The notes below the pieces were generated by a model that was not told the origin of the DNA, searched no databases, and worked only from the letters and a program-made list of their open reading frames with translations. From Bacillota bacterium (GTDB lineage Bacteria; Bacillota; Clostridia; Acetivibrionales; Acetivibrionaceae), in contig JAEWSG010000013.1 in assembly GCA_023398495.1 (NCBI GenBank), positions 79,024 to 143,023 on the forward strand: a stretch of DNA of 64,000 bases. Direction: 5' to 3'. Made by a program: the position numbers and the translations under genes. Of the stretch, positions 9,146 through 16,546 are shown in pieces. Each line of letters begins with the position of its first letter. Within the stretch, counting starts at the first letter, position 1.

Positions 9146-10620
9146 TTGCCTAAAATACGATGTAAAATGCGTCGTAAGAAGGATTTTTTTACAGGTAAAC
9201 TTTGGTTTGATATAGTATCAGTATTTTTTTTGACGGAATTTGTAGAGTCAACCTTAGGTGCAGGAGATAAGGGTTTGGTGTTTTTATGTGAGGGCCTTGG
9301 AGGTTTTGACGGATTTTCTTTAAAGGGTTTTCTTACAGGTTTATTGCTTGCAATTGCAGCAGATGGCTGATTTTTGTGTCTAGAAGGCTTTGGTTGTGGA
9401 TTCTTTTTTTGAACTGAGTGTGAGTTGGTATGTTGAGAACTGCCATGCACAGAGTTTGCCATTGCCCATTTATCAGCTTGGACTTCTTGTTTTTTGTACA
9501 TTTCTTCTGTAGGCAATTCACCTTCGGTTATCATAGCTCCGATATGTTCTTCTATAGCATAAAGGGACATAATGTCTTCGCTTGTAACTAAAGTAAGGGC
9601 TCGACCTCCATTTCCTGCTCTGCCGGTACGGCCGATTCTATGCACGTAGCTGTCTTTTTCCACAGGAACATCGTAGTTAATAACAAGAGATAAATTGTCA
9701 ATATGGATACCACGAGCAGCAACATCTGTGGCTACAAGCAAGTGAAACTCTCCGTGCTTAAACTGTTGAATGGTTTTCATTCTCTTGCCTTGAGGGATAT
9801 CGCCGTGCAGTGCCTGACAGGCATATCCCTTTCGTGTTAGGAAGCTTTGAACTCTATCAACAGCAACCCTGGTGTTACAAAAGATCATACAGCTTTCAGG
9901 CCGCTCTATTAAAAGCAAATGGTTTAGTTCAGTATTTTTTTGCCGGGAATCAACTCGGTAATATATCTGTTCAATTAAATCAACCGTCTTGGTCTGTGAC
10001 TTGATTTCTATAGTTTTTGGTTGTTTCATATATTCCTTGCATATCCTGCGTATTTCGGGCGGAATGGTAGCTGAAAACAGGAGAGTCACTCTGTCTTTAG
10101 GGAGAGTTCGGATGATCTTTACCACTTGATCGAGAAAGCCCATGTCAAGCATTCTGTCTGCTTCATCAAGCACCAGAAAACGTATATTTTTTGTTGTAAG
10201 GTTTCCAGTACTAATATGATCGAACACACGCCCTGGTGTTCCGGTTACAATGGAGACACCCCGGCTTAGTGTCTGAATTTCCAGGCTCATACTGTGCTGG
10301 CCATAAACCGCAGTAGTTTTGTGGTGAAGATGCTTTGCCATTTTTTTTAGTTCGTTGTCTACTTGTACTGCCAGCTCACGGGTTGGAGTAAGTATAAGAC
10401 CTTGTGGACCTGTAGATTCCGGAGCGATAATCTGCAGCATGGAAACTCCAAAGACAGCAGTTTTACCGCTTCCCGTTTTACTCATTACAATAAGGTCTTC
10501 ATTATTTAGAATATGAGGAATTGCCTTACTTTGTACTTCTGTAGGTCTTTCAAAACCCATTTCTTCTAAAGCTTTTAAAATTGGGGGCGAAATGCCCAGA
10601 TCATTAAAACTGTTCTTCAT
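9142..10620 (-). CDS. DEAD-box ATP-dependent RNA helicase with basic C-terminal tail
   Basis: RNA helicase of 492 residues (CshA/DeaD/RhlE group) for ribosome assembly or RNA turnover. In order it shows the Q motif (FNDLGISPPIL, PTEVQ), motif I SKTGSGKT, Ia PTRELA, Ib TPGR, II DEAD (VLDEADRMLDMGF), III SAT, IV IFCNTR, V VATDVAARGIHI and VI HRIGRTGRAGNGG. The core ends near residue 370. The last 120 residues are rich in Lys, Pro, Ser and Asn and probably bind RNA without a fold. GAGG lies upstream of the ATG. The gene is divergent from the trp operon. Confidence 0.95.
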   Translation of the reverse strand: MKNSFNDLGISPPILKALEEMGFERPTEVQSKAIPHILNNEDLIVMSKTGSGKTAVFGVSMLQIIAPESTGPQGLILTPTRELAVQVDNELKKMAKHLHHKTTAVYGQHSMSLEIQTLSRGVSIVTGTPGRVFDHISTGNLTTKNIRFLVLDEADRMLDMGFLDQVVKIIRTLPKDRVTLLFSATIPPEIRRICKEYMKQPKTIEIKSQTKTVDLIEQIYYRVDSRQKNTELNHLLLIERPESCMIFCNTRVAVDRVQSFLTRKGYACQALHGDIPQGKRMKTIQQFKHGEFHLLVATDVAARGIHIDNLSLVINYDVPVEKDSYVHRIGRTGRAGNGGRALTLVTSEDIMSLYAIEEHIGAMITEGELPTEEMYKKQEVQADKWAMANSVHGSSQHTNSHSVQKKNPQPKPSRHKNQPSAAIASNKPVRKPFKENPSKPPRPSHKNTKPLSPAPKVDSTNSVKKNTDTISNQSLPVKKSFLRRILHRILGK

Positions 10621-10734
10621 TATTATCCTCTTTCGTAAGTGATAGATGCATAAATTATATCATTTTTCTTTGAATTGTTCCATTTTTTTTTCAAAGTATA
10701 GAGAATAATTCAGCTATGTAATATTAAAAAAGTA

Positions 10735-10764
10735 TTGCACCAATGGAAGGCACTGTGATATAAT
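10735..10764 (+). promoter_or_regulatory. trp operon promoter
   Basis: TTGCAC (10735-10740), 18 bp, TATAAT (10759-10764), with TG one base before the -10 element (extended -10). Start of transcription near 10771, about 177 nt before trpE. Confidence 0.8.
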
Positions 10765-10775
10765 TACTTTCAGAA

Positions 10776-10844
10776 TAGTTGAGAAGAGCTAGTTTGTTGA
10801 AAAGGATTTATTTTTTGTGAAGAGATGAGAAGAGATGAGGCTAG
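10776..10844 (+). promoter_or_regulatory. GAG/TAG triplet clusters in the trp leader, TRAP-like binding site
   Basis: First cluster: TAG 10776, GAG 10781, GAG 10786, TAG 10790. Second cluster: GAG at 10822, 10827, 10832, 10837 and TAG at 10842, exactly every 5 nt. The tryptophan attenuation protein TRAP binds (G/U)AG triplets separated by two or three nt, so this looks like its target. TRAP itself (mtrB) is not in the window. Confidence 0.7.
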
Positions 10845-10863
10845 ATGCGATAATTTAATTGCG

Positions 10864-10897
10864 TTCTGTATGCCAGAATCCTTATTCTGGCTTTTTT
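10864..10897 (+). terminator. trp leader attenuator with competing antiterminator hairpin
   Basis: Terminator: GCCAGAAT (10872-10879), loop CCTT, ATTCTGGC (10884-10891), then TTTTTT. The CAGAA arm (10874-10878) can instead pair with TTCTG at 10864-10868, giving two exclusive structures. A third small hairpin GCGAT/ATTGC lies just upstream. The terminator precedes trpE by about 50 nt, so it must be read through for expression. Confidence 0.82.
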
Positions 10898-10947
10898 AGT
10901 CGGTTCAACTCTCATGTCTTCCTTGTGAAAACAAAGGAGGCATCAAA

Positions 10948-12429
10948 ATGTTTTATCCAAGTATTGAAGAGGTCAGAATTTTAGCTAAAGACTACAATAT
11001 CATTCCTGTTTCAATGGAAGTTTATGCTGACATGGAAACACCTATCAGTCTTTTTAAAAGGTTTGAGCAAAGTAAGTATTGCTTTCTTTTAGAGAGCGTT
11101 GAAGGTGGTGAAAAATGGGGAAGATATTCAATTATCGGGAAAGATCCTTTTATTTCGGTTAAAAGTTATACAAATAAGACCATTATAGAAGAAGCTGGAA
11201 AGGTTTCGGAAGTTGAGGGAAATCCAGTAGAAGTAATACGGTCACTTATGGAGAAATATAAGGGGGCGAGTGTTCCTAGGATGCCCAGGTTTACCGGTGG
11301 TGCTGTTGGTTTCTTTGGATACGATATGATAAGGTATTATGAAAACCTTCCAGACACACCTGTAGATGATTTGAAGCTTCCGGAGAGTCACTTTTTGTTT
11401 GCTGACGAAGTACTGGTTTTTGATCACTTAAAGCAAAAGATTCATATTATAGTGAATCTGCATGCTGATGGAAATATTGAAAGAGGTTATAACAGCGTTC
11501 TGGACAGGATTAAATCTATTTACAGCGAAATACTGGAAACCAGATGGAAAACTACTGACAATATTAAGCCTGATTTGAGTGCAAAAAATTTTCAATTTAA
11601 ATATGCAAGCAACGTTAGCAGGGAAAAGTACTGTGAAAATGTTATAAGGGCAAAACAGTATATAAAAGATGGAGATATATTTCAGGTGGTATTGTCTCAA
11701 CGTTTATGTGTCCAAACTAGTGAGAGTCCGTTTAATGTTTACAGGGCACTACGTTTGATAAATCCGTCACCATATATGTATTATTTGAAGTTCAATGAAT
11801 ACTGCATTGTCGGGTCATCGCCTGAAATGCTGGCGAGGGTTGAAGAAGGTATAGTTGAGACATGTCCTATAGCAGGGACAAGGAAACGAGGAAAGACGAA
11901 GGAAGAGGATATAGCCCTTGAAAAGGAGCTTCTAGCTGATGAAAAAGAGCTGGCAGAGCACACGATGTTGGTGGATCTTGGAAGGAATGACGTTGGAAAA
12001 GTATCTTGTTATGGAACGGTCAAGGTAAAGGATTCAATGCACATAGAGAAATACTCCCATGTAATGCATATTGTTACGAATGTACAGGGAACTTTAAGAG
12101 ACGATAAAACTGCCTTTGACGCAATGATGTCCATAATGCCTGCTGGCACATTATCAGGAGCTCCTAAGGTTCGAGCTATGGAGATAATCGACGAACTGGA
12201 AAATGTAAAAAGAGGTCCTTATGGAGGAGCAATCGGATACTTGAGCTTTAACGGAAATCTCGACAGTTGTATTACAATAAGAACTATGATTTTTAGAGAT
12301 AATAAGGCCTACGTTCAGTCGGGTGCGGGAATAGTAGCTGATTCAGAACCTGAAAAAGAATATGAAGAGTGCCTGAATAAGGCAAAAGCACTTTTAAAAG
12401 CTATAGAGGAAGCTGGTGAGATAAGATGA
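10948..12429 (+). CDS. trpE: Anthranilate synthase component I
   Basis: Makes anthranilate from chorismate with ammonia supplied by TrpG, the first committed step to tryptophan. It has 493 residues, usual for the family. The N-terminal regulatory half contains the LLESVEGGEKWGRYS segment, in which the LLES motif is the tryptophan feedback site. The chorismate-binding half has IKDGDIFQVVLSQRL, CPIAGTRKRG, EHTMLVDLGRND, MPAGTLSGAPKVRAMEII and GAIGYLSFNG. AAAGGAGG lies 7 nt before the ATG. First gene of the operon; its last 4 nt overlap trpG (ATGA), indicating coupled translation of the two subunits. Confidence 0.97.
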   Translation: MFYPSIEEVRILAKDYNIIPVSMEVYADMETPISLFKRFEQSKYCFLLESVEGGEKWGRYSIIGKDPFISVKSYTNKTIIEEAGKVSEVEGNPVEVIRSLMEKYKGASVPRMPRFTGGAVGFFGYDMIRYYENLPDTPVDDLKLPESHFLFADEVLVFDHLKQKIHIIVNLHADGNIERGYNSVLDRIKSIYSEILETRWKTTDNIKPDLSAKNFQFKYASNVSREKYCENVIRAKQYIKDGDIFQVVLSQRLCVQTSESPFNVYRALRLINPSPYMYYLKFNEYCIVGSSPEMLARVEEGIVETCPIAGTRKRGKTKEEDIALEKELLADEKELAEHTMLVDLGRNDVGKVSCYGTVKVKDSMHIEKYSHVMHIVTNVQGTLRDDKTAFDAMMSIMPAGTLSGAPKVRAMEIIDELENVKRGPYGGAIGYLSFNGNLDSCITIRTMIFRDNKAYVQSGAGIVADSEPEKEYEECLNKAKALLKAIEEAGEIR

Positions 12430-13001
12430 AGAGAAAGGTATTGATTATTGATAATTATGACTCTTTTACTTATAACCTGTATCAATATATTGGAGAGATA
12501 AACCCTGATATTGAGGTATACAGAAATGACAGGATAACAATTGAAAAAATAAAGGAAAGAGCTCCAACACATATTGTTATTTCTCCAGGGCCAGGTTTCC
12601 CTAAAGATGCTGGCATAAGTACTCAGTTAATAAAGGTTATGGGATGTGAAACCCCTGTTTTGGGTGTTTGTTTAGGGCATCAGGCAATTGGTGAAGCTTT
12701 TGGTGCAAAGGTAGTACATGCAAAGAAACTCATGCATGGAAAAGCTTCAGAGATTTTTGTAAATAGAGATTGTCCGTTGTTTAAAAGGCTTAATCATAAA
12801 ATAATGGCAGGAAGATATCATTCTCTTATAGTAGAGAACGAAACACTCCCATCCTGTTTAAAAGTAACTGCAAGGTCTGAAGATGGAGAAATAATGGGAG
12901 TAATGCACGAGCTCTACCCTGTCTTTGGAATACAGTTTCATCCTGAGTCTGTTCTAACGCCGGATGGAAAGGAAATTATAACGAACTTTCTTGCAGTATA
13001 G
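12426..13001 (+). CDS. trpG: Anthranilate synthase glutamine amidotransferase (component II)
   Basis: Class I glutamine amidotransferase of 191 residues that supplies ammonia to TrpE. The triad is visible: Cys82 in GVCLGHQ, His172 and Glu174 in FHPESV. The oxyanion region SPGPGFP is also present. In many Firmicutes the same protein serves folate synthesis (PabA); the position inside the trp operon supports TrpG, but dual use is possible. The start overlaps the trpE stop by 4 nt. The stop lies inside the long hairpin at 12996-13038. Confidence 0.96.
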   Translation: MKRKVLIIDNYDSFTYNLYQYIGEINPDIEVYRNDRITIEKIKERAPTHIVISPGPGFPKDAGISTQLIKVMGCETPVLGVCLGHQAIGEAFGAKVVHAKKLMHGKASEIFVNRDCPLFKRLNHKIMAGRYHSLIVENETLPSCLKVTARSEDGEIMGVMHELYPVFGIQFHPESVLTPDGKEIITNFLAV

Positions 13002-13067
13002 GAATTTGTAAAAATCCTATTTTTGTAAATTCCTATACTTGGGATTGGAAAGGGGGTTTCCCTTTCC
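12996..13067 (+). promoter_or_regulatory. Two tandem hairpins between trpG and trpD
   Basis: Hairpin 1: GTATAGGAATTT (12996-13007) pairs with AAATTCCTATAC (13027-13038), with an inner A/T stem. Hairpin 2: GGAAAGGG (13047-13054) pairs with CCCTTTCC (13060-13067). Neither is followed by a T-run, so they are more likely RNA-stability or translation elements than terminators. The TRAP-like repeat of trpD starts 24 nt later. Confidence 0.65.
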
Positions 13068-13091
13068 TGTATTAAGAAGGATTTAAAGATT

Positions 13092-13116
13092 GAGAAGAGA
13101 AGAGAGGAGAGTTGAG
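13092..13116 (+). promoter_or_regulatory. GAG repeat overlapping the trpD ribosome binding site, TRAP-like translational operator
   Basis: GAG at 13092, 13097, 13102 and 13107 with 5-nt period, and a fifth at 13114. The Shine-Dalgarno AGGAG (13105-13109) is part of the array, so a bound TRAP-like ring would block trpD translation, as TRAP does at trpG in Bacillus subtilis. Confidence 0.65.
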
Positions 13117-13117
13117 T

Positions 13118-14146
13118 ATGGTAAAAGGGGCAATTCAAAAATTAGTTGAGGGCAGAAATTTGTGTGAAAGTGAAATAACTGAAGTACTTAACTGTATAAT
13201 GGAAGGTAATGCAACGCAGGCTCAGATTGGAAGCTTTATTACAGCACTTCGGATTAAGGGAGAAACAATTGAAGAAATAACCGGATGTGCTAAGGTAATG
13301 AGAGAAAAGGCAGACAAGATAATACTGGATAAGGATTATTTTATAGACATTGTTGGAACAGGTGGAGATTGCTCGTATAGTTTTAATATATCAACAGCAG
13401 CGTCCTTTGTAGCAGCAGCAGGTGGGGTGACTGTTGCAAAACACGGTAACAGGTCAGTGTCGAGTAAAAGCGGAAGTGCTGATGTTCTCGAAAGCTTGGG
13501 TGTAAATATATCGTTAGAGCCTGAGAAGGTAAAAGAATGCATTGAAAAACTGGATATAGGCTTTATGTTTGCACAGACTTTTCACAAATCAATGAAACAC
13601 GCGGCAGGACCTAGAAAGGAGTTAGGTATCAGAACTATATTCAACATTTTAGGGCCTCTTACTAATCCTGCTTCTGCAAAAGGTCAAGTACTAGGAGTGT
13701 TTAGCGAAAATTTAACTGAACCTTTGGCACATGTCCTTTTGAATTTGAATGTTGAAAATGCAATGGTTGTGTATGGTTTAGATGGAATGGATGAAATTTC
13801 ATTGTCTGCTCATACAAGAGTTTCTGAATTAAAAAACGGTAGAGTTACTACCTATGACCTGAATCCTGAGGACTTTGGATTGAGATTGGCGGATAAAGCG
13901 GACATTGTTGGAGGAGATTCAGTAGAAAATGCAGAGATAATTTTGTCAATATTTAATGGTGAATTGGGAGCTAAGAGGGATATTGTTGTTCTAAATGCAG
14001 CAGCAGCATTGTATGTTGGTAAGGCAGCAGAAAATATTGAGGCAGGCATAAAATTAGCAGAAGAAATTATTGATAGCGGAAAAGCATTAAATAAGCTAAA
14101 TGAGCTCAAAAGCCTTTCAAATTCATTATGTCTTGTCCTAAATTGA
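13118..14146 (+). CDS. trpD: Anthranilate phosphoribosyltransferase
   Basis: Transfers phosphoribose from PRPP to anthranilate. It has 342 residues. Motifs: DIVGTGGDCSYSFNIST (PRPP and Mg loop), KHGNRSVSSKSGSADVLESLG, the RKELGIRTIFNILGPLTNP segment and GLDGMDEIS. The start is the ATG at 13118, 8 nt after AGGAG; a TTG at 13112 in the same frame is less likely. The start region is embedded in the GAG repeat described above. The TGA stop is part of a half copy of the dispersed two-hairpin repeat. Confidence 0.96.
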   Translation: MVKGAIQKLVEGRNLCESEITEVLNCIMEGNATQAQIGSFITALRIKGETIEEITGCAKVMREKADKIILDKDYFIDIVGTGGDCSYSFNISTAASFVAAAGGVTVAKHGNRSVSSKSGSADVLESLGVNISLEPEKVKECIEKLDIGFMFAQTFHKSMKHAAGPRKELGIRTIFNILGPLTNPASAKGQVLGVFSENLTEPLAHVLLNLNVENAMVVYGLDGMDEISLSAHTRVSELKNGRVTTYDLNPEDFGLRLADKADIVGGDSVENAEIILSIFNGELGAKRDIVVLNAAAALYVGKAAENIEAGIKLAEEIIDSGKALNKLNELKSLSNSLCLVLN

Positions 14147-14169
14147 ATGCGATAAAGATTTTACATGCA
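14142..14169 (+). repeat. Two-hairpin repeat fragment at the trpD-trpC junction
   Basis: ATTGAATGCGATAAAGATTT and the following bases match the first arm of the repeat family (consensus TTGAACGCGATAAAG). It supplies the trpD stop codon. The second arm and second hairpin are missing. Confidence 0.6.
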
Positions 14170-14192
14170 ACCCACAAACATGGAGGAAATTT

Positions 14193-14972
14193 ATGATTTT
14201 AGATAAAATAGTAGAACAAAAAAAGTTACAACTTAAAGATGAAATGAGCAGGATGTCGATTGAGGGGTGGAAGCAGCGTATAAAAAGACCTGGTATGCAC
14301 AGTACTCAGAACTTTTTCAAGGCACTAAAAAATAATGATGATATATCGATAATAGCTGAGGTGAAGAAAGCTTCACCTTCTAAAGGGATAATTAAAGAGG
14401 ATTTTAACCCTTTATTGATTGCTAAGGAATATAGCGAATCTAACGTGCAAGCGATGTCTGTTTTAACTGAGAAGAACTTCTTTTTAGGGGATGACGATTA
14501 TTTGGTAAGAATACGTCAGGCATACCCTACCCCGATTTTAAGAAAAGATTTTATAATAGATATGTGGCAGGTATACCAATCAAGGTGTCTTGGTGCAGAT
14601 GCCATACTTCTTATAACGTCTATACTATCTGATGAAAACCTAAAAAAGTTTCAAGTTGTAGCCGAAATACTTGGAATGCAATGTCTTGTTGAGGTTCATA
14701 ATAAGGAGGAGCTAGACAGGGCTTTGGAATCTGGTGCAAAAATAATCGGAATAAATAACAGGGATCTCAACACTTTTGATGTTGACATAAGGACAACAGA
14801 GAAGCTTATGAATTATATCCCCCATGATAGAGCAGTTGTGAGTGAGAGTGGAATAAAGGACAAAAACGACATTAATTATCTGAAACAACTTGGTGTTGAT
14901 GCAGTTTTAATTGGTGAATCCCTTATGAGGGCTGCTTCTATAAAGGAGAAAATAATTGAACTGAGGGGATAA
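14193..14972 (+). CDS. trpC: Indole-3-glycerol phosphate synthase
   Basis: Closes the ring of carboxyphenylaminodeoxyribulose phosphate to give indoleglycerol phosphate. TIM barrel of 259 residues. Family motifs: the strand AEVKKASPSKGII with its catalytic Lys, VLTEKNFFLGDDDYL, PILRKDFIIDMWQVY with the second Lys, LVEVHN with the Glu, GINNRDLNTF and VSESGI. ATGGAGG lies 7 nt before the start. Fourth gene of the trp operon, separate from trpF (not fused as in E. coli). Confidence 0.96.
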   Translation: MILDKIVEQKKLQLKDEMSRMSIEGWKQRIKRPGMHSTQNFFKALKNNDDISIIAEVKKASPSKGIIKEDFNPLLIAKEYSESNVQAMSVLTEKNFFLGDDDYLVRIRQAYPTPILRKDFIIDMWQVYQSRCLGADAILLITSILSDENLKKFQVVAEILGMQCLVEVHNKEELDRALESGAKIIGINNRDLNTFDVDIRTTEKLMNYIPHDRAVVSESGIKDKNDINYLKQLGVDAVLIGESLMRAASIKEKIIELRG

Positions 14973-15098
14973 TAGAAGTGCAACTTCTGTTTTTAATGCC
15001 TGAGAAAGTGAATTTTTTTCTGGCATCAAAAGTTCTACTGAAAGGCTGTTTGCTGTGAAGGAATACCTTAGGAGTTAACGATTGGGATTGGTGTAAAT

Positions 15099-15752
15099 AT
15101 GACGCTGGTAAAAATATGTGGTATAAAAAGAATTGAAGATATCCTGTATGTAAACAAGTATTTGCCTCATTACATAGGTTTTGTTTTTGCGCAAAGCAAG
15201 CGCAGGGTATCGGCAGATCAAGCTAGAAGTTTAAAACAAAAGCTTGCTCCTGGAATAAAGACTGTTGGCGTATTTGTGAATGAAGCAGTTGAGAAGATAG
15301 TGGAAATTGTAGATGAGTGCAAATTGGACTGTATTCAGATTCATGGTGATGAGACTGTACAGTATGTTGATACACTCAGAGGAATGCTTCACTCACACCC
15401 CTCAGGTCGAGGAGTTGAGATATGGAAAGCTGTCAGGGTAAAGGATGAAAGCTATATAAGTTTGCTAAGTTTATATAAAGCTGATGTATTCTTATTGGAT
15501 GCTTTTGTAGAGGGTGCATATGGTGGTGCCGGGAAGGTTTTTGACTGGAAATTGGCAAGTCTGGCTGAAGCTTTTGGTAAGGTATTTGTTGCCGGAGGCT
15601 TGAGTTTAGGAAATGCAGCAGAGGTAGTAAAATCCATAAGACCTTATGGTGTAGATGTGAGCAGTGGTGTTGAAACTGGAGGCTTCAAGGATGAATTTAA
15701 AATCAGGCAATTTATTGATGAAATTATTCAGGCTGATAAAGAAATGTGTTAA
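15099..15752 (+). CDS. trpF: Phosphoribosylanthranilate isomerase
   Basis: Isomerises phosphoribosylanthranilate. TIM barrel of 217 residues with KICGIKR (catalytic Cys at the end of strand 1), GFVFAQSKRRVS, VGVFVN, IQIHGDE, LLDAF (catalytic Asp), GGAGKVFDW, VAGGLSLGNA and GVDVSSGVE. The ATG at 15099 lacks a good ribosome site nearby; TAGGAG at 15069-15074 is 24 nt upstream, and no ATG, GTG or TTG lies better placed in frame. A rare ATT start at 15081 would fit the spacing but is only a guess. The 126-nt gap after trpC contains a loose ATGCC/GGCAT hairpin. trpB and trpA do not follow. Confidence 0.94.
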   Translation: MTLVKICGIKRIEDILYVNKYLPHYIGFVFAQSKRRVSADQARSLKQKLAPGIKTVGVFVNEAVEKIVEIVDECKLDCIQIHGDETVQYVDTLRGMLHSHPSGRGVEIWKAVRVKDESYISLLSLYKADVFLLDAFVEGAYGGAGKVFDWKLASLAEAFGKVFVAGGLSLGNAAEVVKSIRPYGVDVSSGVETGGFKDEFKIRQFIDEIIQADKEMC

Positions 15753-15861
15753 TATACCACTATTGCTCACTATTGCTACTTTTATTGCGGTTTCAGCTTC
15801 GGTATGATATAATGATAAAAAAGTAATTATTTCTTCTGACAGTTTTATATTATAGCTATGC

Positions 15862-15898
15862 AAAAAGTGATTGCTTGAAATTTGGCAGTCACTTTTTT
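15862..15898 (+). terminator. Intrinsic terminator of the trp operon
   Basis: AAAAAGTGATTGC (15862-15874) pairs with GCAGTCACTTTTTT (15885-15898), ending in a T-run. About 110 nt after the trpF stop. Confidence 0.85.
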
Positions 15899-15912
15899 AT
15901 AAAAAGAACTTA

Positions 15913-16016
15913 AATATATAAATCACGAAAATGACTATAAATTGGAAAATTTGATTTTCGTGACATTGTATTAATGAAATTGAAGTGCGATGTAAAATCT
16001 TTATCGCGTTCAATAT
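15913..16016 (-). repeat. Two-hairpin dispersed repeat, full copy
   Basis: Inverted relative to the reference copy at 51321-51422. Contains both the ATCACGAAAAT/ATTTTCGTGA stem and the TTGAAGTGCGATGTAAA/TTTATCGCGTTCAA stem. It shares its inner spacer with the copy at 40348-40454 more than with the others. Confidence 0.85.
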
Positions 16017-16305
16017 GGTATCTTTGCTTAAAGTTGCAAAGAGCCAAAACTTAAGTACATTAAAAATTGCATAAGGGCAAAGGGTATTAGATTAAGATTT
16101 ACAATAAGCACATTAAAAACTGCACACGCAAAACGAAAGAGTGTATGTTGACACGCAAAACTTTGCCAGGATAAAATTAGATTAAGAAAAATAAAGTTGC
16201 TTTTAACCAGAAAATCTTAAAATCTGAATCAGGAAATAATTAATTTTTACAGTAATAGTCTACGTAATAATCTACAAAGTATATGATAAAGAAATAAACA
16301 TACTA

Positions 16306-16323
16306 CAGCGGAAGCTGCAATCA
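16306..16323 (+). repeat. Short GGAA-loop hairpin repeat (copy 2 of 3)
   Basis: CAGCGGAAGCTGCAATCA. Followed within 25 nt by a second stem-loop GCTGT/ACAGC. See 6186-6203. Confidence 0.6.
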
Positions 16324-16546
16324 AAATTGTAATACTGCTGTGGCAAACAGCGGAACAATTCTTCTTAAAAAGTTTGTTTCTTTATTTAGATAATTCAGTT
16401 TTATTCAAGTAAGTTATCTTGTTTTCAGGAGGTGAAATTTTTCGTAGCAGTTAACTTGCAGATTTATAAATCAGCATGAATTTAATGGACCACGAAGATC
16501 TAGAGATGCATCTTAAGATGCAAAAAACTTATTGGGAGGATGTTTT

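Larger units (their letters stand above)
15753..16546. other. Long intergenic region between trpF and the pectinase gene
   Basis: About 790 bp with no convincing gene. In order it holds the trp terminator (15862-15898), a full two-hairpin repeat (15913-16016), an AT-rich stretch with small direct repeats (ACATTAAAAA near 16057 and 16110; TTAGATTAAGA near 16087 and 16178), the GGAA-loop hairpin repeat (16306-16323) and a stem GCTGT/ACAGC at about 16346-16360. A GGAGG near 16428 precedes no usable frame. The pectinase promoter must lie here, but I cannot place it. Confidence 0.6.

Noticed and set aside
10771..10947. Leader peptide or T-box control of trpE
   Set aside because: No Trp-rich small frame with a ribosome site and no TGGNACCGCG T-box sequence were found before the attenuator; the GAG/TAG triplets explain the leader better.
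15081..15098. ATT start codon for trpF
   Set aside because: ATT at 15081 is well spaced from TAGGAG, but ATT starts are very rare and the ATG at 15099 begins right at the conserved KICGIKR region, as in other TrpF proteins.
16060..16170. Possible c-di-GMP class I riboswitch upstream of the pectinase gene
   Set aside because: CACGCAAAAC and GACACGCAAAAC look like parts of the class I core, but the order, the P2/P3 stems and the GNRA loop-receptor cannot be assembled. Probably AT-rich repeats.
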